Shown: positions 29,195 to 39,860 of the stretch, piece after piece
How positions within the stretch are numbered: the stretch's first letter is position 1
How the letters are laid out: each line of letters opens with the position of its first letter
Origin: Adiantum capillus-veneris
Lineage: Eukaryota; Streptophyta; Polypodiopsida; Polypodiales; Pteridaceae
Length of the DNA stretch: 64,000 nucleotides
NCBI GenBank assembly: GCA_014529385.2
Contig: CM043967.1
Location: 87,347,278-87,411,277 of the forward strand
Direction: 5' to 3'
Position numbers and translations under genes: made by a program
Notes under the pieces: generated by a model
Databases searched by the model: none
What the model was told of the DNA's origin: nothing
Seen by the model: only the letters and a program-made list of their open reading frames with translations

Positions 29195-31094
29195 ACACCC
29201 CCTGCATTACAAATGGTTACCACCTCGATCGAACACTTGGCTTTGGTCTCGCCCATCCACCTCCAAAAGCCTCTTGTAGTAATCCATCCCAGCGTATAGC
29301 CAATCATCTACATAGCCTTCCAATAGCATATTTTTGTCACTCCAAGCATCCAACAATAAACAACCCACTTCCAACCAAGCATCACCAAACGCATTTCCAC
29401 TCTCATCAAACATACCATCACTGAAATTTAGGATACGAGACCCTCCCTCCCAACCATGTAAAGCAAGATCCTACTCAAGCAGATCATGTACCTCCTTGAC
29501 AACCCACTACACAAATGCACTTATCAGCATCCCCTTTAACCACCACACACAAAATTTTGTGGAAAGCCTCGACACAACCTGGTAATCTTTATCACCTGCC
29601 ATAGAGCGCATTTGATGCACTGGAAGCTCTTCCACCTTTGGCTCCATGTTTGTCTTCTCACTTGCAAAGTACTCAATTCCAACATAATCGAGATCTCCCT
29701 CATAAATCGGCCCTTCAAGCTCTACCAACACCACCTACCTGTCGGCTTCAATTACCTGCCCTTCAAGCATCTCTTCTACTATTGCATCATGCTCCAACAA
29801 GGAATAGAGAAACGCATTTTCTGCCGCATTATCCTCGTCTTCTTCCATAGGCAAGGTTTCTACATCCCTCTTGGCAAAGCTTTGCACCTATTGTACCACT
29901 ATGGCACAGTCCACTGCAACCTTAACGAACATGGCCATTAACATAGCACCGCACATCACCTTTACTTGCATATCATCACTTGTAGGATCGGGCTCCTCCA
30001 CTTGGACCCCATCAAACATAATGGTTTGCACTGCTCATTGCACCTTGCACACATTCATTGCATCTCCACCCACTTGCAAGAGACCAAACTCATCGTACCT
30101 TCACTGAGAGGACTCCTTCCAACTCATGTCAGCGTCCATAGAGCTACTATCACACGGGCCAACTTCTTTCTCTTTCTCAAGCTCGAGAATCTCTCCTAGA
30201 TTCATCTCTTGAAAATTATCTGCAAACCGCACTCTTCGACCTCTATCACACTTCAAGGGAGCTTTAACAACCATACCTTGACTTGGCAGCACATCCTTTG
30301 CCAGATTTGGAATCACAAGTACATCCTCTACAATTGGAGCCACCCTAACTGGCATTCTTGGCATAGGAACCAACCTCTATCTCTCTAGCCACATAACCCT
30401 TGGTTCCTCTTGCAGAAGCACTTCCCTTTGCATCAGTATTGGCTTGTCTACCGCCGCATCAACATGCTTTGGCATCGTGATACGTGGCAAACACTGATTG
30501 GTTTTGTGCTTCTTGAGAATCTTCCTGGTCCACCCTTTTGCCAGAGCCACCGCCTCTTCATATGACACCAGGCCATCAATCTCCACCTTGTCTCTTACTT
30601 CTTCATGTAGGTAATCCAAAAACTTGCTCAATTTTTAAACCCCAACATTATCAGCAGTAATTACGTGTATCAGCTTTCCCCAAAGGGCTTGGAATTCCCC
30701 AAAAAAAGATTTAAAATCCCCTTCCATGCTCTGTTTTAACCAGTCTACTTTTGCTTCACCTTGTCCAGCTACGCATCCGCTACGAATTTTCTTCAAGAAT
30801 ACGCTTCCAGCGCTTCATGATCAGTCTTTACTTGTTCCACAGACCATCGTACCTCCTCCTTGCTTTTCCACGAGCCAAGAGCGGGAACACCTGGCTCGTG
30901 CCCTCTTCCCTTGATACACTACTCTTCAACAGAAACAAACGTTGGAGACAGGTTCTTGCATTTTCAGCACCTGTGAAAATTTGAAAGCCTATCCACACCA
31001 TCTCTAGCAGCAACCTGCTCTTCAAAGGACGCACCTTTGGCATCCCAAAATTCATTATTTTGTCTTCAAAAAGGAACATCAGTGCACTCGTTAG
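29195..31094 (-). pseudogene. Non-autonomous element unit 1: gag-like plus unknown acidic region
   Basis: Minus-strand segments align with unit 2 (32903-34721). At 30377-30631 there is a gag-like stretch (KFLDYLHEEVRDKVEIDG), similar to DKFMACLHPKVREKVDF in the autonomous element at 62.5-63.6 kb. A stop at 30374-30379 is followed by PVRVAPIVEDV. Further on are VVLVELEGPIYEGDLD, ELPVHQMRSMAGD and NAFGDAWLEVGCLLLDAWSD. Several stops break it. No pol segment is present. The part after gag is not recognised. Confidence 0.65.
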
Positions 31095-32902
31095 TGGGTG
31101 AATGGGAAACTGACACACATGCAATGGACCCTATATAGCTCACGATATTCACAACACCCCTGTCCTCTCAAAAACACCTTCAAAAAAAGCAAGTCACTCT
31201 AGCAGGGCCTCGCCTGCACTTTACCCAATGCACACGCATTTTGCACAATCCTCAGACAACCACCACACCAATCTTGCCTACTTATCACACTTTCCATGGC
31301 TCAACACCTCTCTCTCTTTCTCTCTCGTACACATAGGGGACCTACACGCTCACACACACACTGACACCACAAACTTTCTTGATAAAACACCATGTACAAT
31401 CACCATAAAATCTTCTACACAAGAGGGACACACCGCCCTTGGCTTGGCTCCATCAGCACAACTTTGACGCCGAAAAACTTTCTTGACAGCCCTCGTTGGC
31501 TCCCTCTTCTACAGAGCACTTGCCCTCTCAAGATGCTTCACATCGATCCACCCTCCACGAGACCTTGACTCACCGAGCCCTCAAAACTCTCTACCTCTTT
31601 ATCTTCCTCCTTCTCTCACCCCACCTCAGAGCGCTCCTCGCTCCTCCGCGTCTTCTCAAACCTTTTCCCCCACCCCAAGGAAAGAAACCCCTTCCTTATT
31701 AAAAGGAGAAGCCCCTCTTTTTCTTCTACACCTTTTTCTGTTTTCCAAAAACCTATTTGAGCAATAGCACCCCGGCACTATTGCCTTTATCCTCTTCATC
31801 CAAGCCTTTTTTATTTTTCCCCTCTTCATTCCCCCTTGGCCTATTGAACTAAACTTTATATTCTCAACCCCTCCAGCCCACCTTTTCCCTCTCTATTTAT
31901 AACCAAGGGGATCTTAAGCATGGGCTCTCCACACCGTCGATGTTCACACACGGTTGTACATGTCGCATAACTGTTTTCCAATCACACCGCTCTTGAGCTC
32001 CACCTACTGGCCCTTAAGTCATCGCGCTTCTCCACAAATCGGCACCATGGCCTTGAACAACCCGTTCAAGAAACGAAAAAAACACATCCAGTCCCTTTCA
32101 CCGTAACCGCTTGCCAATTGGGATTGGATGTATCTCGGTATCCATGACTCCGATTGGCGAGCCGCAAATTTTGGTGGATTCTCCATATCACATGCAATTT
32201 TTTAAAACGCTAGCGAGCTCAAAAGAATCCATTTTGACATGCCTATTGGGGTGCTCAGTTTGTACACACTTGACCCCCAACAAATATTCCTCATGCCATA
32301 ACTTGCTCATTCGAGACCCAATTGACAATCCAAAAGACTAGCATGCTCCACATCTCAAGCACTTTAGGCCTATCCATTCATATCATCCCGGGACAGGTGT
32401 CCCCATTTACCAGTTCCGTCAAGGATCTACGAAGCATTCCATCTTTGGACAATCATAACTTCCTTTGAAGTGTCGCCTAGACTGGATTCTAGAGTATCTT
32501 GAAATGTACATTACAAGGCACCGACTTTGCACTTTGAACACTCCAACGTGCCACCTTAATTGGCCTATTCGGGAGCCTTCTTGGCCTATGAAACTCCTTA
32601 AATATACATCTCCCCTATCCTTTTCTTTCTCAGGACATTTGTACCTACTTTAACCCCTTGCCATGCACCTGTGTACCCCTATGGCACTGTTTAGCACCAC
32701 TTCTAGCTTTGACCAACTTTGCATGGACCATCATTGCTGAGCCCCTTTGTTGAACATTTATGTTCAACTAAACGCATATTTATTGCACAGGCTTAAAATT
32801 GCAGCACCCAAACTAGCAGCCAAAAACACTCCAAAATCACAACCATATATATATAACTTGTCTCGTGTCACCCGCCGCACACCTGCTAAAGCGGGTTGCC
32901 CA
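31095..32902 (-). repeat. LTR B, shared by the two tandem units
   Basis: From a degenerate TGGGTGAATGGG start (TGGAGAGGGGG in better copies) to GCGGGTTGCCCA, about 1.8 kb. It lies between two copies of the internal region and so serves as 3' LTR of one unit and 5' LTR of the other. Confidence 0.75.
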
Positions 32903-32987
32903 ACCCCATGCATTACAACATTGCTACCACCTGGGTCGAACACTTGGCTTTGATCTCGCTAGTCCCCCTGCAACAACCCCTGTAGTG

Positions 32988-33506
32988 CTACATCCCAATG
33001 CATAGCCAATCATCCACATAGTCTGCCAGTAGCATACTTTTGTTGCTCCAAGCATCCAATAACAAACTACCCACTTCTAACCAAGCATCACATAACACAT
33101 TACCACTCCCATCAAACATACCATCAATCACACTAAACATACCATGCCCTCCCTCCCGACCATGTAAAGCGAGATCCTCCTCAAGTAGATCTTGTACCTG
33201 CTGGACAGCCCACTGCACAAATGCACTTATCAGCATCGCCTTCAACCACCACACAAAAACTTTCATGGAAATCCTGGACACAACCTGAGAATCTCTATCA
33301 CCTACCATAGAGCACATTTGATGCACTGGAAGCTCTTCCAGCTTTGGCTCCATCTTTGCCTTCTCACTTGCAAAGCACTCAATTCCAACATCATCGAGAT
33401 CTCCCTCATCAATCGGCCCTTTAAGGTCTACCAACACCACCTTCTTGTCGGCTTCAATTACCTCCCCTTCAAGCATCTCTTCTACTGCTTCTTCATGCTC
33501 CAACAA
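32988..33506 (-). CDS. Unrecognised acidic ORF of the non-autonomous element (unit 2)
   Basis: 172 codons, rich in Asp, Glu, Val and Leu, with segments VVLVDLKGPIDEGDLDD, SMKVFVWWLKAMLISAFVQW (a hydrophobic stretch) and LCDAWLEVGSLLLDAWSNK. The same sequence occurs in unit 1 with most residues kept, so it was coding in the ancestor. Unit 1 suggests it was joined in frame to the gag-like ORF upstream; here a frameshift and a TAA separate them. No domain is recognised, and the autonomous Tat-like element in this window has nothing like it. Confidence 0.55.
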   Translation of the reverse strand: MLEHEEAVEEMLEGEVIEADKKVVLVDLKGPIDEGDLDDVGIECFASEKAKMEPKLEELPVHQMCSMVGDRDSQVVSRISMKVFVWWLKAMLISAFVQWAVQQVQDLLEEDLALHGREGGHGMFSVIDGMFDGSGNVLCDAWLEVGSLLLDAWSNKSMLLADYVDDWLCIGM

Positions 33507-33565
33507 GGAAGAGAGAATCTCGTTCTCTACCGCGTCATCCTCGTCTTATTCCATAAGAAAAGTTT

Positions 33566-34231
33566 TTATATCCTCCTGGCAAAGCTTTGCACCTGTTGTA
33601 CCACTTTGGCACACTCCATTGTAGCCTTGGCCATTAGCATGGCATTGCACATCACCTTTACTTCCATATCATCACCTATAGGCTCGGGCTCCTCCACTTG
33701 GTCTCCATCAAACATAACGGTTTGCACTACTCCTTGCTCGTCGCAAACATTCATTGTATCTCTACCCACTTGCAAGAGATCAAACTCATCATACCTTGAA
33801 TGAGAGCACTCGGTCTCCCAACTTGTGTCAGCCTCCATAGAGCTACTATTACTCGGCCCAACTTTTTTCTCTATCGCAAGCTTGAGAATCACCCCTATCT
33901 TCATCACTTCAATCTCATTTGCAAACCGCACTCTTTGACCTCTACCACACTTTAATGAATCTTGAACCGCCACAACTTGACTTGGCAACACATCCTTTGC
34001 CCGATGTAGACCCACCTGTACATCCTCCACAATTGGAGCCACCCTAACTGGCATTGTCGGCATAGAAACCACCCTGTCTCTTTGTAGCCGCAGAACCTTC
34101 GCTTCATGCTTCTTTAGAATATTCTTGGTTTGCCCTTTCTCCAAAGAGAGTGCCTCTTCATATAACACCGGGCCATCAATCTCCACCTTGTCTCTTACAT
34201 CGTGATGCAGGCAAGCCAAAAAATTTCCCAA
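33566..34231 (-). CDS. Gag-like ORF of the non-autonomous element (unit 2)
   Basis: 221 uninterrupted codons. The N-terminus (NFLACLHHDVRDKVEIDG, EEALSLEKGQTKNILKK) matches the end of the capsid region of the autonomous element's gag. It continues with PVRVAPIVEDV, RGQRVRFANE and an acidic tail (DGDQVEEPEPIGDDMEVK). There is no zinc knuckle, unlike the autonomous gag with its CYNCGEEGHYAPDC. The capsid N-terminal half is not in this frame. It might contribute to particles in trans or simply be a remnant. Confidence 0.6.
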   Translation of the reverse strand: MGNFLACLHHDVRDKVEIDGPVLYEEALSLEKGQTKNILKKHEAKVLRLQRDRVVSMPTMPVRVAPIVEDVQVGLHRAKDVLPSQVVAVQDSLKCGRGQRVRFANEIEVMKIGVILKLAIEKKVGPSNSSSMEADTSWETECSHSRYDEFDLLQVGRDTMNVCDEQGVVQTVMFDGDQVEEPEPIGDDMEVKVMCNAMLMAKATMECAKVVQQVQSFARRI

Positions 34232-34721
34232 TTTTAGAAACCCAACATTCTTAGCAGCAATATATTTCCTTTATCAACTTTTCCTAAAGGACCTCGAATT
34301 CCCATAAAAATGCTTGAAAATACCCTTCCAAGATCTGCTTTAACCCGTCCTACTTTCACTTCACCTCGTCCAACTGCACATCCGCTACGAGTTTGCTTCA
34401 AAAAACCTCTTCCAACGCTTCATGATCGGTCTTCACCTGTTCGCACAGACCATCATACCACCTCCTCGCTTTTCCACAAACTAGGAGGGGGAACACTTGC
34501 ACCGCGCCCTCTTCCCTCAATACACTACTCTCGAGCAGAAACAAATTGTAGTCCAGAAACCACGTTCCTACATCTTAAACACCTGTGAAATTCAAAAAGT
34601 CTGTCCACACCATCTCTAGCAGCACCTACTCTTCAAGGGCCGCACCTTTGGCATCACAAAATCCATTGTTTTGTCTTAAAAAAGGAGCATTACTGCGGTC
34701 CTCAGTGGGAACAACAGAAGA

Positions 34722-37700
34722 TGGAGAGGGGGAATGGGGAACTCATCCGACACACAAGAAATGACCTGTATATAGCTTAGGGTGTTCACATTACCCCTAT
34801 CCTCTTGAAAACACCTTCAAAAAAAGAAACTCACACTAGTAGGGCCTCGCCTGTACTTTACCTAATGCACAAACGTTTTGCACAATCCTCAGACAACAAC
34901 CATACCAATCTTGCCCACTTCTCGCACTTTCCACAACTCAACACCTCTCTCTCACACACACAAGGGGCCCGGGGGGACGTACACACTCAAAGACATCGGC
35001 ACCACACACTTTGGAGATGATCAAAGAATAAAGGGGGAAGGAAGAATAGTCAACACAAAACCCTTGTAATGATAAGCTTCTTTCTCAACAAAACGCCATG
35101 TACAATCACCATAAACAAGAGGGACACACCACCCTTCGCTTGACTCCGTCGGCACAACTTTGACACCAAAAAACTTTCTCGACAGCTCTTGTTGGCTCCC
35201 TCTTCTATAGAGCACTCGCCCTCCTGAGCTACTTCACAACGATCCACCATCCACCTGACCTCAATTTACCGACCCCTCAAACCTCTCTACTTCTTCTTTG
35301 TCCTCCTTCTCTCACCCACCATAGAGCGCTCCTCCGCTTCTTCTCAAACCTCTTCCTCTTCTCCCACCCCAATTAAAACAATCCCTTCCTTTTTAGAAGG
35401 TGAATCCCCTCTTTTTTTTCTACACATTTTTCTGTTTTCCAAAAACCCCTTTGAGCAATAGCACCCGGACGCTATTGTCTTTCTCCTCTTCATCCAAGCC
35501 TTTTCTCTTTTTTCTCTCCTCCTTCTCCCCTTGGCCTGTTGAGCTTAACTTTTTATTCTCAAACCCTCCAACCCACCTTTTCCCTTTGAATTTATAACCA
35601 AGGGGCTCTTAAATATGAGCTCTCCACACCATTGGTGTTCGCACATGGTTGTACTTGTCGCATAATGTTTTCGATCAAACTATATCAGAGCTCCACCTAC
35701 CAGCCCCAAAGTAACCGCGCTTCTCCACCACTCCGCACCATGGCCTTGGACAACCCATTTAAGAAACGAAAAAAAAACATACAATCCCTTCTCGCCGTAG
35801 CCGCCTTCCAACTGGGATTGGATGTAACTCGATATTCATGACTCCAATCGACGAGCCACAAATTTTGACTGACTCCCCATATCACATGCAATTTTTTAAA
35901 ACCCTAGCGAGCTCAAAATAATTCATGTTGACATGCATATTGAGACGGCCAGGTTGTACACACCCAACCCTCGACAAATACTCCACATGCCATAACTTGC
36001 TCAAAGACTGGCATGCTCCATAGCTCGAGTACATTAGGCCTATCCACTCATATCATCTCCGGACACTTGCCCCCATTTTCCCTGTCCATCAGCGATCTGC
36101 AATTATTCGATCTTCAGACAATCATAACTTCCTCATTGGGACCCTGGGACCCCGTTTGAAGAGTCGCCTAGCGTGGCTTCTAGAGTATCTTGAACTCTAC
36201 GTTACACGGCACCGACTTTGCACTTTGAACACTCCAACCTGACATCTTAACTGGTATATTCGAGAGCCTTCTTGGCCTATGAAACACCTTAAAATACATA
36301 TTCCCTATCCTTTGCTTGCTCAAGAAATTTGTACTTGCTTTAACACTAGGTTGGTAATGGGACACTTTTATGTCCTGGGACACTCTTATGTCCTGTTAAG
36401 TGACCATTTTCCTTGAATTATATCAAGAGTTTCAAAATGGATTTTGAGGTGCTATCTGTCTAGAAAGTTGTCTCATGAGTAGAAAAAAACTCGACATTTT
36501 TTTGGAATATCAATTCCATCTTTAACCTTGTCCTTGCACAACATTTCACAACCTAAACTGTGTGAAAAAATGGGTCCTATTTTTTGGCCTTTTTCAACTT
36601 TTTGCAACTATACCACTCTAGAATTCATGTTTGTGAGGTCTATAATGCTAGAGAACTATCTTTAGTAGTCCTCAACATGTCCTGATGCTTCTAAGGAGAA
36701 ATAAATGTTAAAGTTGTAAGTTATGACCAAATTACAAAAATTATCAAATCCTGTTTTTTAGCCAATTTTAGCTCTTCTATGATTTTTTTGGTGGCTTTCA
36801 TGATATCCAAATGCAGTTTTGATTTTCTATGTCTCATATTGTAACATAAAGCTAATATTCCTTGAGTTTTGGGGCACCTTATACCCTATTTTGCATAGTA
36901 GACAACGATGGTTGATTTTTTCATTTATAGAAGAAAACGAAACATTCTATTATATCAAGTATAGCTTTTTCAATAGCGTTAGTTTCTTGTGACAACTACA
37001 TGCATTTTGTAGGTAGTAACCATATCTAGTCATAAGGATCAAATTTGGCTAGATATTGAATAGTTTCTATGGGATTCTTCAACTCATAATGTTGAACCCA
37101 ATTTTTTTCATGTTTGCTGTATTTAGCACTTCATCTTTGTCCCCAAGATTCCCCTTGGTAAGAGATGTATTATTCTTTTGACATGCTCCATGGCTCCTTA
37201 TGAACCTAAAGGACAATAGGGAACTAAGAAAATATGCATATATTATTTGTATTGAGCGTGGCTATAGAAACTTTGATGATAGGTTTGCATAATGGTAAAA
37301 ATTCAACTTTTTTGTACCTATTTATTTTGGCAAAACAAAAAATAGTGAGTGAGAAGCAATCATATGTTCTAATCACCAACCCATTGAAGTTAACTAGGGA
37401 ATTCATCTCCAGTCCTACAAAAATCCATAATCTTATTTTTATGCAACAAAACGTAAGAAATGACTGTTTTGATGAAAATGTACTAGTCCATCAACTTTGG
37501 AGGCTTGGTGTGACCAAAAGATGAGAAATTTTACAAGTTTCTTATTTTTTCTATGTGTAGTAGGCCTTGAACTATAACCTCATGAAAGGATTTTACAAAA
37601 TGAGTGGATCTACTATGGTTTTGGAGGTTTTTTTCAAAACCCTGAAATGACACTTTTATGTCCTGTTAAGTTACCAACCTAGTGTTAACCCCTTGACACG

Positions 37701-37767
37701 CACCTACGTACCCCTCTAGGACTACTTAGCACCACTTCTAGCTTCGACCAACTTTGCATGTACCAAC
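34722..37767 (-). repeat. LTR C (5' LTR of unit 2; right-truncated, interrupted)
   Basis: Starts TGGAGAGGGGGAATGGGG and aligns with LTR B, and with the Tat-like LTR at 57471 over its first 150 bp. A TIR transposon (36344-37684) interrupts it; the LTR resumes as AACCCCTTGACACGCACC and stops near 37767. To its left ACAGAAGA matches the primer-site flank of the autonomous element. Confidence 0.8.
36344..37684. mobile_element. 1.34-kb non-autonomous TIR transposon
   Basis: The 14-bp terminal inverted repeat is CACTAGGTTGGTAA (left) and TTACCAACCTAGTG (right), flanked on both sides by TTAA (36340-36343, 37685-37688). The uninterrupted sister LTRs read GCTTTAACCCC at this site, so the insertion and a TTAA (or TA) duplication are direct. 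Both ends also carry GACACTTTTATGTCCTGTTAAG in the same orientation. No transposase is encoded. Despite starting CACTA, the duplication is not the 3 bp of that superfamily, so the superfamily is open. Confidence 0.85.
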
Positions 37768-39860
37768 ATATAGAAAAGTATGGCGCTCTTGTCTCCTCTA
37801 CCTCGTGTCTTTATGGTCTTATTTTGGTGGAGAACGGCTAAATGTCCCAATGTTTTGGCTAAAACTGCTAAATCTGGATTTTTTTGGTGGCTGAAATTAA
37901 GTTTGGGTCCAAATTATTGGCCTTTTGTTTCGTTTTATATTTCACAAAATCAAGCTAGAAGATACAAAATCTCCTGTTTCAGGCTCTAGAAACAACACCA
38001 TTGATGAAAATTCACTTAGAGTTTTCAAACATCTACTTTTTTCACCTTTTCTCCATTTTGTGAGGGTTTTTTCTCTTTTCATTGCATTTTCAAGTCGCAC
38101 TCTCTTCCTCTCCAATCTCTGAGCTTACATGGCATACACTACGCATTGTCCTTCTCATATTATAACTTCTTATGCTTTTCATAACATCAGAAAAATAGTC
38201 TTTGAAAACCCATGTCTTTTTGTGTGAATAATTGAGTAAAAATTCTCCCTTCATGCAAAGGTGCCCATAGATTGAAAAGAACCAAGCAAGATAAAGTGAA
38301 AAACCATTGTGGAAAGGTCGTGTTCTTGCCTTCAAAGTGACCATTCATAGTGGCTATGGTGAAAGACACAGTGCTAAACTTGGATGAATATTCCATTCTC
38401 CATTCCCACTATAGGGAACACAAAAGCTTATATATTTGATACAACCAATATTATCTCACTGTTCTCTCAACTTATTTATTTTTTTGCTTTGATTTCATCT
38501 ATCTTTCCATCAACAAGTATGGAGTGGCAATCTAGTGAGAGCTTAAGTGACACATTCAAAGCTATTCATAAAGAGATTGCAGATGTTATGGATGCTGAAA
38601 AGCCATCTTCTTTCTACAAAACAGTTGGTATGTTTGTGTAATTCGGGGAATACAAGGTTCCATGAAGAGAAGGTGCACATGAAGAGAGTTTCCTGTTCTC
38701 ACCAAATGATCACTAGAATAAGAAGCCCCTGATATAAGTACCTTCAAATCCAAAATCAAAGAAGATATACTCAAAGCTATGTCTCCGAGAAGGACATTAA
38801 GAAGGATTAAGATTCCATGGTTCTTGTCTATACATGTTTTTGTGGCATGTTTCAAAACAATGGATTTGTAGTGGACAAGAATGATGTGGCTTAATCAAAG
38901 ACTCTATTGGACTTAATTGGACACTATACTTGGAAAAGGTTGCAGTACCAAAGAGACTTTCCAAATTGGGGACATTATCAGTTGTAGAGTAATCCCAAAC
39001 TCTATGACTATCTCATACAAGCTATTCCTTCAATGATTACTTTCGAGCAATGACTATAGGAGATGGAGAAGCAAGCTAGGTAGTTGGGTCCCTATATACT
39101 TTGAGGAGAATAAGACAAAGTTTAAATTTTAAAATCAAAGTCCATCCATTCACTGAGCCAAGAAGCCTTAAAGTAACATATAGACTACAAGATCTCAAAT
39201 AATATCTCAAGTTTCTGGTCAAAACGTCCAGAAACATCCCCTAAGTCCAGATTCAAATTTGATGATTTTTTTTTCCGCACAACGATGGAGAATTCAACTT
39301 CATGTATCACATATCTTCCCCCATAAAAAGATACATTTGAGACACTTACAAGGACTTCATATCCCGAAGTGGATTTCTCCAATATTATAGTCACTACATT
39401 TTGCAAAAGTACGTGTCTTTTCTACTTTGTTATTGTGAACAATTGTTTACGTACATTTAAATCTAAATGACACCATGATAGACAATTAATATTGGAATTG
39501 TTGATATTGAATAATCAAGTAAACAAATATAATCTTAAAAAGGATATCCGTTCATATTGACAAAATGAACAAAACTATATACAACTCTTGCAGAATAATG
39601 TAATCAGCCAACCAAATCAGCTTTTCTTTTTGCATGGGATGATTCAAGATCGTCAGAGACACTTTGCCTTTTTTGTTTATTGTGATCAAATGTTATTGAA
39701 AGAGGTTAAGTCGGGGTTTTTGGTGACTTGAATTCTTGAGGGGTTGACATGGGAGACTTGGGGGTGGTGAGTTCGGCTCCTAAGAAGTTAGATTGTTAGA
39801 CTTGGCAATGGGTTCCCTAGGGGGTGGTGAGCTAGGCATCTAAGGAGTTAGTTTGGGAGA
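37768..39860. other. Unassigned 2.1-kb region
   Basis: No transposon ends were recognised. A short frame at 38517-38640 (EWQSSESLSDTFKAIHKEIA, DVMDAEKPSSFYK) looks protein-like, but I do not recognise it and it stops after about 40 residues. GGGGGTGGTGAG repeats occur near 39760-39830. The rest shows nothing I can support. Confidence 0.4.

Noticed and set aside
29015-34588. Plus-strand frames of 60-200 codons across the non-autonomous array (for example 33192-33803)
   Set aside because: They are complements of the minus-strand gag-like and acidic ORFs; conservation and gag similarity favour the minus strand.
36340-37688. piggyBac assignment based on the TTAA target duplication
   Set aside because: The TIR does not resemble known piggyBac ends, no transposase is present, and TA or TTAA cannot be told apart at this palindromic site.
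38384-38641. Host gene exon (segment with EWQSSESLSDTFKAI)
   Set aside because: Only about 40 protein-like residues, no recognisable family, no clear splice sites and unknown repeats around it; left as unassigned.
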